From Bacteroidota bacterium (GTDB taxonomy: Bacteria > Bacteroidota > Rhodothermia > Rhodothermales > UBA10348): DNA of 64,000 nt. The DNA is taken from positions 1 through 64,000 of the forward strand of contig JAJCYP010000050.1 of NCBI GenBank assembly GCA_029262855.1. Direction: 5' to 3'. Positions 46,276-55,057 of this stretch are shown one piece after another (positions within the stretch are counted from its first letter, which is position 1; every line of letters starts with the position of its first letter). The notes beneath the pieces are model-generated. The model ran no database searches, had not been told where the DNA came from, and saw nothing but the letters and a program-made list of their open reading frames with translations. Position numbers and translations under genes: made by a program.

Positions 46276-46917
46276 ATGCGCTCAAGACCGTACCTCTTCG
46301 TTCCCGTCAAGAAGATCGAGCTGAAAGAGATCGAGCGAGAGGGACTGGACGTGAAACGGGCCATGTATCCGAGCCTCAAGAAGGCCAACGCAAAGAGCCG
46401 CCGCGTCCTGATCGTGAAGCGTCGGGCGGTCGAGAAGGGAGAAGTGCGCCCCGAAGATATCCTCAATCTTCGGCCCTACCGAAGGGCTGTGTCGGTCGCA
46501 GCCGGGGGCGGTGTGCTGTTCCGGGGGCCGGTCGGCGAACTCGAAACCGTGCTGATCTTTCGGCGGGGGAAGTGGGACATCGCCAAAGGCAAACGCGACC
46601 GAGGAGAATCCAATCGGGATTGCGCCGTGCGCGAGCTGCAGGAAGAACTCGGGGTGGAAGACATTCGCCCGGTGTGGAAGATTGGGAAGACCATCCACGC
46701 GTACCGAGCCCGCCGGCGGCGCTACGTGGTCAAGACCACCCACTGGTACGCCATGAAGACCTCGGCAGAGACCTTCACGCCTCAGGCCAAGGAAAGAATC
46801 ACGGACGCGCGGTGGCTCCCGATGGCCGAGGCCATCAAGATGGTACACTTCAAGGTACTCCGGAAGCTCCTGAAGGAGGCTCGCCGGCAGGTGCGGGCAG
46901 CGGGCAGCCTGAACTAG
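46276..46917 (+). CDS. Nudix hydrolase
   Basis: A 213-residue protein. An unusual basic N-terminal region of about 70 residues (RPYLFVPVKKIELKEIEREG) precedes a Nudix domain with a perfect Nudix box at 105-127 (GKRDRGESNRDCAVRELQEELGV reading G-x5-E-x7-REUxEExGU). Nudix enzymes hydrolyse nucleoside diphosphates linked to other groups; the substrate cannot be read. The ATG at 46276 begins the conserved basic region. The 3' end converges with the M14 peptidase gene with eight bases between. Confidence 0.9.
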   Translation: MRSRPYLFVPVKKIELKEIEREGLDVKRAMYPSLKKANAKSRRVLIVKRRAVEKGEVRPEDILNLRPYRRAVSVAAGGGVLFRGPVGELETVLIFRRGKWDIAKGKRDRGESNRDCAVRELQEELGVEDIRPVWKIGKTIHAYRARRRRYVVKTTHWYAMKTSAETFTPQAKERITDARWLPMAEAIKMVHFKVLRKLLKEARRQVRAAGSLN

Positions 46918-46925
46918 TACTAGCA

Positions 46926-49466
46926 CTAGCGACCGCTGAGGAATACGGCGTTCCCGAGCAGGAGCCGGCCTTCGTACCAGAACGCCCGATACAGCGGGTC
47001 GTCCATGAGGTAGATCACCGTGCCCCGGCCCATGTCCTGAGCCGCGAAGGCCACGCTCTCGGCCACCCCGTCGTCCGCGTCCGAGCCCACGTGACCGGAG
47101 ACTCGGCTGTCGGCCTGGATCACGCCCACGTTCCACCCGTCCTTGAGATACGCGTAACCCGACGACGTGCGCCGGAGGCTGAAGTATCCGCGGCTCAAGC
47201 CGAATCCCAGAGGGTGTGTCGCGTCCACGCGTGTGCGGAATACGGCCCCGGAGACGTTGTCGGTCAGCCCCTCACGCACTCGGTCGCCGTAGGCACGAAG
47301 CGAATCGGTCGCTTCGTTCTCGTCACTGTCGTCGTCGTCATCGTCGGACTCCTTGGCCTTGATGTTGAATCCGTCCTTTGCGGCGAGCGTGCGGACCGCG
47401 CCGTCTATGGCAACGAGGCGGCCGCCGCCCCGGACCCAGGCCTGAATGTCCTTCAGGAGATCATCCCGGAGGACACTCCCATAGGATCCGGAGGGTAGAA
47501 TGATCACGTCATAGCGGTCCAGATCCAGCGAGCCGAAATCCGACGCATTGAACATGGTGACCGGGTAGCCCAACTGCTGCTCGAACCAGTGCCAGACCTG
47601 TCCCGCACTTCCCGATGAGACGGGCGAACCCGTCGCGACTCCGACCCGTGGTGCCGTCACATACCGAACCCGGCCGGATCCGAAGTCTGAACCCGAGTCC
47701 ACCCTGCCCGACTTCAGCGCGGTCAACTCGATTCCATGGTCCCGGGCGAGCTCCCGTAGTTGATGGTGAAAGTCGTCTCCGAGGGTCTCGTTGCCTGTCC
47801 GGGTGAACAAGACGGTTCCCGCGGCAAATGAAGCGCCCTCGGTCGCGAACGCCTCGGTCGCCACTCTCGCGTCTATCCCGGCCTGAAGGGCAGCGCCCAG
47901 GAAGGCCACATCCTCCGGGGAATCCCACCGGAGAGCGTACGCATAGGGAGTTGACCCAGTCGTGGACCCCGAAACACCCCCTCTTGTGCTGGGTCGGTAA
48001 GGCGCTTCCGGTCTGACGTCAGTAGTCGTGGCCACCGCATCCATCCCATACGCATAGGGTAGCGCCCAGGCCGTGATGTCGTAGGTGAGCGAGTCGGGCA
48101 GCGAGGGATCCGGCTCAAACAGCACGCGGGTCAAGACGCCCTTCGGCTGATGAACATTGATGACCAGATCGCCTGGTTCCACGCGCCCTTGGACGGACGT
48201 GCCCGAGCGGTAGTCCCGGCCCGAGAGCCGGGCGCCGCTGGAGACCGTCCCGTAGCGTATTCCGAGGTTATCCAGATGGCTGGCCAGAGCGGCAAGGCGC
48301 TGCTCTCCACTGGAGGCCTTCATCACGAACGTTCGATACGTGCCCGCCGGCCGCTCGCGGGCATCGGTGTAGAAGGCCTCGAACTCAGACAGCACGCGGC
48401 CGGCCAGACGGGACGTGGTCTCCACCGTCGAAATACCGGTGGTGTGATGATGCAGGATGCGGTCTCCAAGCGTCAATGTGTCCCCCTCGGCGGTCTCGAT
48501 GGCCAGTCCCGCTCGCCCACCACCCCCTTGCTCATATGTCATCCCAACGCCGCCGTTGAAGATGGGGTAGGTATCGCCGTAGCCCGGATAGAAGAGATCG
48601 AAGACCTCCCGCGTGAAGTAGAGCCATCCGTTGGCGTCGAAGTACCGCGCATGATTCGTGCCTACCGAATCCTGCATCGCCCGCTGCCAGTCCGTAATCG
48701 CGTCGTGATAGGGCTCGGCCGCCGGCGCGAAGTAGTACGGAGAGTTCACGCCCTGCTCGTGGAAGTCCACATGCACCTGCGGCAGCCAGGCGTTGTAGAG
48801 CTTCAGGCGTTGCTGCGACTCCTGCTGGGACTGCCAGGCCCAGTCGCGATTGAGGTCGAAGTGATAGTGGTTGGTCCGCCCCCCGGGCCAGGCCTCCCGG
48901 TGCTCGCGCGCATCAGGATTGGGGTTCGGCCGGAAGCCCACCGTCTGATTGTAGCCATTGGCATAGCGGTCGCGGCCGTCGGGGTTGATGCACGGATCGA
49001 TGACCACCAGCGTGTTTTCCAGCCACTCGCCTGAACCACCGGGCCTGACCAGCTCATGGAGCGTCGCCATCGAGGCTTCCGTGCTCACGGACTCGTTTCC
49101 ATGCACGTTGTAGGACAGCCAGACGATGGGAACGCCCGCGTCGGAAGGCACCCCGTCTGCCATGCCTGCCCGCTTCATGTTGTCCGTCCGAACAGCTTCC
49201 AGGTTCGCAATGCGATCCGCCGTCCCCACAAAGGCCACCATGAGCGGGCGACCTTCATACGTTTCGCCGTACTGTTGCAGGACCACCCGGTCGGACTGCG
49301 AGGCTACATGACGGAAATAATCCACCACCTGGTGGTGCCGGGAGAACCTGCTCCCGAGCTCGTATCCGAGGAATTCCGCAGGCGACTGCAGGCCCTGGGC
49401 GCCAACCCGTGGTGCGGCCAGGACAAAGAAGGTGACCAGTACAAGGCGCTGAATGGCTACAAGCAT
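46926..49466 (-). CDS. secreted M14-family metallocarboxypeptidase-like protein
   Basis: An 846-residue exported protein with a signal peptide (hydrophobic 6-20, cleavage near VGAQG). The M14 peptidase domain has zinc ligands in NVHGNES and HVDFHEQ and the substrate-binding LNRDWAWQS. After the peptidase domain, about 450 residues include a possible glutamine-amidotransferase-like fold (DVIILPSGSYGS). A very acidic linker, ESDDDDDDSDENE, lies near 750. It probably digests peptides outside the cytoplasm or acts in cell-wall turnover. Divergent from the CBM-like gene. Confidence 0.88.
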   Translation of the reverse strand: MLVAIQRLVLVTFFVLAAPRVGAQGLQSPAEFLGYELGSRFSRHHQVVDYFRHVASQSDRVVLQQYGETYEGRPLMVAFVGTADRIANLEAVRTDNMKRAGMADGVPSDAGVPIVWLSYNVHGNESVSTEASMATLHELVRPGGSGEWLENTLVVIDPCINPDGRDRYANGYNQTVGFRPNPNPDAREHREAWPGGRTNHYHFDLNRDWAWQSQQESQQRLKLYNAWLPQVHVDFHEQGVNSPYYFAPAAEPYHDAITDWQRAMQDSVGTNHARYFDANGWLYFTREVFDLFYPGYGDTYPIFNGGVGMTYEQGGGGRAGLAIETAEGDTLTLGDRILHHHTTGISTVETTSRLAGRVLSEFEAFYTDARERPAGTYRTFVMKASSGEQRLAALASHLDNLGIRYGTVSSGARLSGRDYRSGTSVQGRVEPGDLVINVHQPKGVLTRVLFEPDPSLPDSLTYDITAWALPYAYGMDAVATTTDVRPEAPYRPSTRGGVSGSTTGSTPYAYALRWDSPEDVAFLGAALQAGIDARVATEAFATEGASFAAGTVLFTRTGNETLGDDFHHQLRELARDHGIELTALKSGRVDSGSDFGSGRVRYVTAPRVGVATGSPVSSGSAGQVWHWFEQQLGYPVTMFNASDFGSLDLDRYDVIILPSGSYGSVLRDDLLKDIQAWVRGGGRLVAIDGAVRTLAAKDGFNIKAKESDDDDDDSDENEATDSLRAYGDRVREGLTDNVSGAVFRTRVDATHPLGFGLSRGYFSLRRTSSGYAYLKDGWNVGVIQADSRVSGHVGSDADDGVAESVAFAAQDMGRGTVIYLMDDPLYRAFWYEGRLLLGNAVFLSGR

Positions 49467-49614
49467 TATCTGTCAGGGGTGTGGCAGGAGGGCGAATCTA
49501 ACCACGGGGTCTGCGCGAGACATCTTTCCCGGGGCGGTGACCGCGAATTTCCGATTCCTGCTCGTTGATACAACTGGTGCTCCCCGGCGCCACGTCCGTG
49601 TCTCTGGACCAATC

Positions 49615-51147
49615 ATGTTTGCCCATGCTGTAGCGCAAAAAGCGTTGCCCTTCTTACTTGCCATGGCCGCCCTGCCGGGGTTCATCCGGGGTGCCACTGC
49701 TGCGTCTCCGCAGTCAGCTGACGTTCGCGTCATCTACTGGGTCGACAAGACATTCGGTGCGTCCTACGTGGCGAATGTCATGCTGACCAACATGACGCCC
49801 GATCCAATCGCGGAATGGTCGCTTGGATTTGACCTCAATCCGCCGGTGGACAACGTCCGAAACGCCCAGGTCTCGCTTGTCGGCGATCGGCATACTGTTA
49901 CGGGTGCCGGGTGGACCCACAAGATTGAGCCTGGCCAGTCGGTCTTCTTTTCGCTCGACGGGACCATCCCGGGCGACGGGGTCATGACAAACGTCAACGA
50001 CGTCCCCCGTCCTACCAGTTGCGCGTTCAACGGCCAGACATGCTCCTTTGAGGAGCAGAATGCGCCTCCTGCAGCACAACACGATACCCTGGCCGTAGAT
50101 GTCGGTTGGTGGGTTGCGAACAAAGGAGTGACGGATTTCCGGGCCCAGATTCTGCTGAAGAACGTGACCGACATTCCGGTCGATCAGTGGAAGCTGAGGT
50201 TCCGGTCCACCTCGCTCATCACCGACATTCAGCACGGCGACTGGAGCCGGAGTGGGGTCAACTATGAAGTTACCGGCCGCGGATGGACCAAGTCCATCGC
50301 ACCTGAAGAGATCATTTGGCTGACGCTCACGGGTGTTCATACGGGCCAGGTGGATACGCTCCAATCCTGCATCTTCAACGGATTCCCCTGTACGTTTGTC
50401 GATCCCGACGACTTCGTGGATCAACCGGAGGAGCCCGAGCTCACCGGCGGCCTGTGCGCCATTGTCCCGTCTGACGGTGCAGGCTCTCAGGTGGCGAATT
50501 CCAGTGACGGCATTCGGCTGGATTGGACACCGACCTCCTTTTGGCCGACCGGCTATACCTACACCATTGAGATCCTCAACGAAAGCGATGACGCGATCCG
50601 AAACTGGGAGTTGGTCTTTACGCTGCCCTCGGCCATGACGATCTCCCAAATGTGGAATGCCGACTACTCGAAATCCGGCGATCGCGTGACGGTTACACCG
50701 CTGACACACAACGCCTGCATTGAACCGGGCGCTTTCGTCCAGATCGGGTTCGAGGGTGGTCACGACGGGCTCCCGGAACCGCCCGCCAACTGCCAATTCG
50801 CCGGCGACGACTGCACATTCGTACGGATGTCTACGACGAGTACGTCCATGGAGGGCAACATGGCCGAGAAGCCCATCGACCAGTTCGATCTCTCGGCTCC
50901 CTACCCGAACCCGTTCTCGACCTCAAGCAAGATTCCTTTCAGAGTCGCCGAGACACAGGACGTGCACGTGACGCTTTGGGATATGCAGGGTCGACAAGTC
51001 GCCACCCTCTACGATGGGATCGCTGCTGCCGGTCAGATCTATGAAATCAACGTGCCCTCAGGCAGGCTGCACAGCGGATCCTACATGATTCGACTCACCG
51101 GTGAGTCGGGCGCCGGCGTCACGACACCCGTGATGCTCATCCGGTAA
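49615..51147 (+). CDS. secreted protein with three CBM2-like modules and T9SS sorting domain
   Basis: A 510-residue exported protein without a visible catalytic domain. It has a signal peptide (about 8-30) and three diverged beta-sandwich modules at about 36-145, 158-261 and 297-402. Each resembles cellulose-binding family 2 (xTNxTxxxIxxWxLxF, then GxGWT..I.PG). Each module ends in C-x-F-x-G-x-x-C-[ST]-F (C136/C143, C252/C259, C393/C400), a likely disulfide. Residues 423-510 form a type A C-terminal sorting domain (FDLSAPYPNPFSTSSKI, VTLWDMQGRQVATL, YMIRL). ATG 49615 gives the signal peptide. Likely a surface or secreted polysaccharide-binding protein. Confidence 0.8.
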   Translation: MFAHAVAQKALPFLLAMAALPGFIRGATAASPQSADVRVIYWVDKTFGASYVANVMLTNMTPDPIAEWSLGFDLNPPVDNVRNAQVSLVGDRHTVTGAGWTHKIEPGQSVFFSLDGTIPGDGVMTNVNDVPRPTSCAFNGQTCSFEEQNAPPAAQHDTLAVDVGWWVANKGVTDFRAQILLKNVTDIPVDQWKLRFRSTSLITDIQHGDWSRSGVNYEVTGRGWTKSIAPEEIIWLTLTGVHTGQVDTLQSCIFNGFPCTFVDPDDFVDQPEEPELTGGLCAIVPSDGAGSQVANSSDGIRLDWTPTSFWPTGYTYTIEILNESDDAIRNWELVFTLPSAMTISQMWNADYSKSGDRVTVTPLTHNACIEPGAFVQIGFEGGHDGLPEPPANCQFAGDDCTFVRMSTTSTSMEGNMAEKPIDQFDLSAPYPNPFSTSSKIPFRVAETQDVHVTLWDMQGRQVATLYDGIAAAGQIYEINVPSGRLHSGSYMIRLTGESGAGVTTPVMLIR

Positions 51148-51233
51148 TTGAGACCCTCCCTCGGATGTCCACGCGACGGACTGTCCGCGGAGCAGCGATG
51201 CCTCTCCCCGAGGTGCAGAACGCCGGGTTCGCT

Positions 51234-52064
51234 TCATTGCGGACCCGGCTTTTCTGGGTCCGGTTGAATCGGGCTCTGCTTGAAGACCGCCTCGAAGTCC
51301 CGGATCGGGAGCCCTCGATCGGTAGCATCGCCGGGGCGGCGGGCCAGATCGAGATCGTATGCCACCCGGTCGCTTCGATAGAACCGCTGTTGGTAGTAAA
51401 CCCGGCGCTCCGCCTCGGTCACCGATACACGCTCAATCATCAACAGGGCGCGTCCCCACGGTATGCCCAACTCCTGACTGATGTCAGCCGGCGCGTTGAT
51501 CGCCTCCATCCGGAATCGCCCCGAGACGATGGGAATCTGGTAGTCCACTTCCAGAATGTGGTAGATGGTCTCTTCCTCCAGATTCCGGCCGTTGAGGAGT
51601 TGGCCGTAAAACGGGGGTAGCCAGGTCCGGTCATAGGCAAGCGGCTCACCGTCGCCGAGTCGGATGCGATCCAGTCTCAGGACCCTCGAGCCTTCGTCCA
51701 CATGGAGTGCCCGGGATACAATCTCGGTGGCCTCCTCAACCTCGGAATGCACCACCCGGGAGGATGCATGCATACCCGCGGCCTGCATGTCCTCGGCGAA
51801 ATCCGTCAGTCTGACGAGACCCTGGTGCACCCGACTGGTGCCCACGAATGAGCCCAAGCCCTGCCGCCGGTAGATAACCCCTTCGCTCTCCAGTGTCTGG
51901 AGGGCTCGCCGGATGGTAATGCGGCTGACCGAGAACTGAGCACCCAGCTGGCTCTCCGAGGGCAGCTGGTCATCGATTGCCCAGACGCCCTGTCCGATTT
52001 GCTCCCGGAGCCACTCGCTGACCTGCGCGTGACGGGATGTTCCACTTCGCAGTTTTGAAGCCAT
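51234..52064 (-). CDS. GntR-family regulator, HutC subfamily (UTRA domain)
   Basis: A 276-residue regulator. The N-terminal winged helix (about 10-78) has QLPSESQLGAQFSVSRITIRRAL and GVIYRRQGLGSFV, typical of GntR. The C-terminal UTRA ligand domain covers about 95-245 (LRLDRIRLGDGEPLAYDRTWLP). HutC-subfamily members usually repress catabolic operons and release DNA on binding a small ligand. Its own promoter holds the inverted repeat also seen before both sulfur operons, suggesting it autoregulates and controls them. The gene follows moeA on the same strand by 57 bases. The effector is unknown. ATG at 52064. Confidence 0.92.
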   Translation of the reverse strand: MASKLRSGTSRHAQVSEWLREQIGQGVWAIDDQLPSESQLGAQFSVSRITIRRALQTLESEGVIYRRQGLGSFVGTSRVHQGLVRLTDFAEDMQAAGMHASSRVVHSEVEEATEIVSRALHVDEGSRVLRLDRIRLGDGEPLAYDRTWLPPFYGQLLNGRNLEEETIYHILEVDYQIPIVSGRFRMEAINAPADISQELGIPWGRALLMIERVSVTEAERRVYYQQRFYRSDRVAYDLDLARRPGDATDRGLPIRDFEAVFKQSPIQPDPEKPGPQ

Positions 52065-52091
52065 TTTTTTCAGTCGGGGATAATACCTTCG

Positions 52092-52120
52092 AGAATACTT
52101 GTCATTACCAGCGAATCCAA
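52092..52120 (-). promoter_or_regulatory. predicted gntR promoter
   Basis: On the minus strand TTGGAT (52115-52120), a 17-base spacer and TATTCT (52092-52097), 27 bases before the gntR ATG. The spacer contains the inverted repeat at 52097-52112. Confidence 0.5.
52097..52112. promoter_or_regulatory. operator-like inverted repeat before gntR
   Basis: ACTTGTCATTACCAGC: shares the 11 bases CTTGTCATTAC with the site at 32305; the right arm is imperfect (CCAG instead of CAAG). It sits between the -35 and -10 of the gntR promoter, as expected for autorepression. Confidence 0.55.
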
Positions 52121-52121
52121 G

Positions 52122-53321
52122 TCAGACAAACTCGATCTCCACCGTTCTCCCGGCTTCCGCCTCCGTCCAGTCGGCAGGCAGGTGAACAATGCAATTGGCT
52201 CGAACCAGCGACATCGAGATGTTTGAGCCCTGCGCTCCGGCGGGCCGCACCACCAGCTGCGGCCCAACCGATACGGCAACGCCGCGTGCAAAGACGTGGA
52301 GTCCGGGCGGTTTGGGAAATGCCCCGCCGATCCTGGCCTGCCACCTCGGGCGTCTCCGTGCCGCGCCGCCCTGCATCAGCGCCAGCGCCGGGCGGACATA
52401 CTGATCGAAGCAGAGTGCCGTCGAGACTGGATTGCCCGGCAAACCGAATACTGGACGCCCATCCAACAGTCCGAATGCCAGGGGTTTGCCCGGCCGCTGC
52501 TTCACTTTCCAGAACAGCGGCCTGAAGCCCGTCTCCTCCAGCGCCTCCTGCACGAGGTCATATTTCCCCATGGAGACCCCGCCCGAAAACACCATAACGT
52601 CGGCTTTCATCGCCTGCCTGATGACGCGCAGAATGTCCTCTTTGGTGTCGGTCGCGTGATACTCTCCCGCGACGGTTCCGCCCGCCTCGAGTACCCTGGC
52701 GGCGAGTGCTGGACCATTGCTGTTCCTTATCTGTCCCGGTCCCATGGGAACGCCAGGCGACACCAATTCGTCCCCCGTCGAGATCACCGCGACGGCCGGG
52801 CGTTTGCCCACGCTTACCTCCGAGAGGCCCCCCGTCACCAGTGCCGAGAGTTCGGACGCACCCACCAGTTCTCCGCGGGCCAGCACCACATCGCCGATCT
52901 CCAGATCCTGTCCTGCGGGCCGCACGTGCCGCCCAGACTCGACTCCCCGGTCAATGCCGACCTCGTCTCCCGCGAGGTTTGTCCACTCGACGGGGACCAC
53001 AGCGTCCGCGCCCTGAGGCATGGGAGCTCCGGTCATGATCTGCATACAGGTCCCGGGCCGGACCCCGATCTCCGGCCAAGCACCTGCCCGCACTTCCCCG
53101 ATGACCTTGAGGGCTCCGCCCGACGGCCCCAAGTCCTCGCTCACGACGGCAAAGCCGTCCATGGCCGAGTTTGCGAAGGGTGGTACCGCTTCCTTCGAAA
53201 TCACTTCGTCAAGGACCATGCGACCCAATACCTCGCTCAGCGGTACCATTTCGGGTACCGGCGCCGGCAGGGAGTCTCTAATGACTTCCCAGGCTTCCTC
53301 TGTGGAGATGAATGTTCTCAT
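52122..53321 (-). CDS. moeA: molybdopterin molybdotransferase
   Basis: Inserts molybdate into adenylylated molybdopterin. The 399-residue protein has the MoeA pattern: NSAMDGFAV, IMTGAPMPQGADAVVPVE, ISTGDELV, NSNGPAL, VFSGGVSMGKYD and FGLPGNPVSTALCF. I start at ATG 53321 (MRTFISTEEAW), where similarity begins; an in-frame TTG at 53351 is the alternative. It is divergent from pgi. With mobA at 45.6 kb it supplies the cofactor for the SoeA-like enzyme and stands directly upstream of the candidate regulator gene. Confidence 0.95.
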   Translation of the reverse strand: MRTFISTEEAWEVIRDSLPAPVPEMVPLSEVLGRMVLDEVISKEAVPPFANSAMDGFAVVSEDLGPSGGALKVIGEVRAGAWPEIGVRPGTCMQIMTGAPMPQGADAVVPVEWTNLAGDEVGIDRGVESGRHVRPAGQDLEIGDVVLARGELVGASELSALVTGGLSEVSVGKRPAVAVISTGDELVSPGVPMGPGQIRNSNGPALAARVLEAGGTVAGEYHATDTKEDILRVIRQAMKADVMVFSGGVSMGKYDLVQEALEETGFRPLFWKVKQRPGKPLAFGLLDGRPVFGLPGNPVSTALCFDQYVRPALALMQGGAARRRPRWQARIGGAFPKPPGLHVFARGVAVSVGPQLVVRPAGAQGSNISMSLVRANCIVHLPADWTEAEAGRTVEIEFV

Positions 53322-53364
53322 GGGTGAGCGCGCGACCGGAGCCACTTCCAACGAATGAATAGCG

Positions 53365-54648
53365 ATGATTTCCTTCGATTATAGTCAGTCACTCGGGTTC
53401 CTGCCGAAAGGCGCACAAGAAGCAATGCGGCCCAGGGCCCGAAAGGCGCATAGCTCACTCGTCGAGGGTACCGGCCAGGGCTCGGAATTCCTCGGATGGA
53501 GAGAACTGCTCCTCAGTCCCGATGACGCGCTCATTGGCGACATCGAACAGTTGGCCGTTCGAATCCGGGAGGAGGCGGATGTCTTCCTGTCCATCGGAAT
53601 CGGTGGATCCTACCTGGGCGCCCGCGCGGTGATTGATGCTCTGACACCCTATTTCCGAACCGAAGAGTCAGGACCCGAGATACTTTTCGCGGGCACCGAC
53701 ATGAGCGGCGCCTACCTGAAGGACCTGCTGGCCTACCTCGAAGGGAAGTCTGTCTTCGTCAACGTTATCTCGAAAAGTGGAACTACGCTCGAGCCAGCCA
53801 TCGCCTTCCGCCTCCTTAGAGAGTGGATGGAGCGCACTTTTGATGACGCCGACGATCGCATCATCATCACGACGGACCCACACAAAGGCGCACTCAACGC
53901 GCTTCTCGATACACACTCGTATCGCAAATACGTCATCCCTTCGAACGTCGGCGGGCGATTCTCGGTGATGACGCCGGTTGGCCTGCTTCCCATCGCCGTC
54001 GCAGGCATCGACATCCGAAGTTTCTTTTATGGGGCCGTAGATGCCTGTCGCGAGTATTCCAGCGCGGAGGACAATCCTTCCATTCAGTACGGTGCGCTGC
54101 GTAGCCTCTTCCTGGAGCGTGGATTCAGTACCGAGGTGCTGGCCACTTTTGAGCCGGCGCTGGATGCCATCGGGAGCTGGTGGCAGCAACTCTATGGAGA
54201 AAGCGAGGGCAAGTCTCACAACGGCCTCTTCCCCGTCTCGCTGCGCTACTCCACGGATCTCCACTCACTTGGGCAGTATGTCCAGGACGGGAAGCGCAAC
54301 ATCATCGAGACGTTTCTCCTGGTCAAGGATGATGGAGGCGATATTTCCGTGGATAACGATGAATCAAACCTGGACGGCCTCAACTACCTGGTCGGGAAGC
54401 CGCTAACCCACATCAACCGGAAGGCCTACGAGGGAACGGCGCGCGCCCATATTGAGGGTGGCGTTCCGGTGATGACCCTGGAGATCCCAGACCTGTCGGC
54501 GGACTCGCTCGGAAGGTTGCTGTATTTCTTCCAACACGGCGTTTCCGTCAGTGGGTACTTGCTGCGCATCAACCCATTTGATCAGCCCGGCGTCGAGGCG
54601 TACAAGAAGGAGATGTTCAGGCTTCTGGGCAAGCCCGGCGCCGACTAG
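53365..54648 (+). CDS. pgi: glucose-6-phosphate isomerase
   Basis: Interconverts glucose 6-phosphate and fructose 6-phosphate. The 427-residue product is of the compact bacterial type. Motifs: SIGIGGSYLGARAVIDAL, FVNVISKSGTTLEPAIAFR, GGRFSVMTPVGLLPIAVAG and the C-terminal GVSVSGYLLRINPFDQPGVEAYKK. Starts at ATG 53365, 43 bases from the divergent moeA start. The gene-free stretch after it looks like a replication origin. Confidence 0.97.
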   Translation: MISFDYSQSLGFLPKGAQEAMRPRARKAHSSLVEGTGQGSEFLGWRELLLSPDDALIGDIEQLAVRIREEADVFLSIGIGGSYLGARAVIDALTPYFRTEESGPEILFAGTDMSGAYLKDLLAYLEGKSVFVNVISKSGTTLEPAIAFRLLREWMERTFDDADDRIIITTDPHKGALNALLDTHSYRKYVIPSNVGGRFSVMTPVGLLPIAVAGIDIRSFFYGAVDACREYSSAEDNPSIQYGALRSLFLERGFSTEVLATFEPALDAIGSWWQQLYGESEGKSHNGLFPVSLRYSTDLHSLGQYVQDGKRNIIETFLLVKDDGGDISVDNDESNLDGLNYLVGKPLTHINRKAYEGTARAHIEGGVPVMTLEIPDLSADSLGRLLYFFQHGVSVSGYLLRINPFDQPGVEAYKKEMFRLLGKPGAD

Positions 54649-54932
54649 ATAAAGTGTTCCACGACGCCGTGCTTCCTGGTGTGGGTTATCCGTGGAAAAG
54701 CGCAGTTACTCCACAATGTATGGGGTCTTCCGACAGCCATTGTGTGCGAGGGTGGAGAAGGGCCCCTCTTGCACACAGTCCCCCTCGACGCTTCCCACAG
54801 CAGCCCGGACCGTGAGTAAAGAAAATTCTGGGTTCTCTTGCCCTTGAAGAAACGCAGGCAGCGACGGTCTCATCGACGTGGACTACTGCCCACAATCCGG
54901 AGGCGTGGTTGTGGAGAAGGGTGGTAATCCAC

Positions 54933-54941
54933 TTATCCACC
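54933..54941 (+). other. DnaA box next to the unwinding element
   Basis: TTATCCACC, one mismatch from TTATCCACA. It sits at the edge of the CTA-repeat and AT-rich tract. Confidence 0.6.
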
Positions 54942-54945
54942 TCCT

Positions 54946-54990
54946 CTACTACTATATCCTACTATCTATTAAACCTTTTCTATTAGATAA
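54946..54990 (+). other. DnaA-trio-like run and AT-rich unwinding element
   Basis: From 54946 the top strand reads CTACTACTA, then further TA-rich triplets including CTACTATCTA (54959-54968), and continues T/A-rich to TTAGATAA at 54990. The complementary strand read 3' to 5' gives GAT-GAT-GAT, the DnaA-trio consensus, placed four bases after the DnaA box. Confidence 0.55.
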
Positions 54991-55028
54991 GAGAGTGTGT
55001 GGATTCGCGAACAGGCGCGCCAACCGGA

Positions 55029-55057
55029 TTGTCAGTACCTGCAAGGGCCGTTACTTT
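55029..55057 (+). promoter_or_regulatory. predicted promoter of the universal stress gene
   Basis: TTGTCA (55029-55034), a 17-base spacer and TACTTT (55052-55057), 34 bases before the ATG at 55092. It lies at the right edge of the candidate origin. Confidence 0.4.

Noticed and set aside
51150-51200. possible terminator after the CBM-like gene (CGGAC/GTCCG)
   Set aside because: The loop would be a single base and there is no T tract.
54686-54694. TTATCCGTG read as a DnaA box
   Set aside because: Three mismatches to the consensus; the overlapping reverse-strand TTTTCCACG is the better box.
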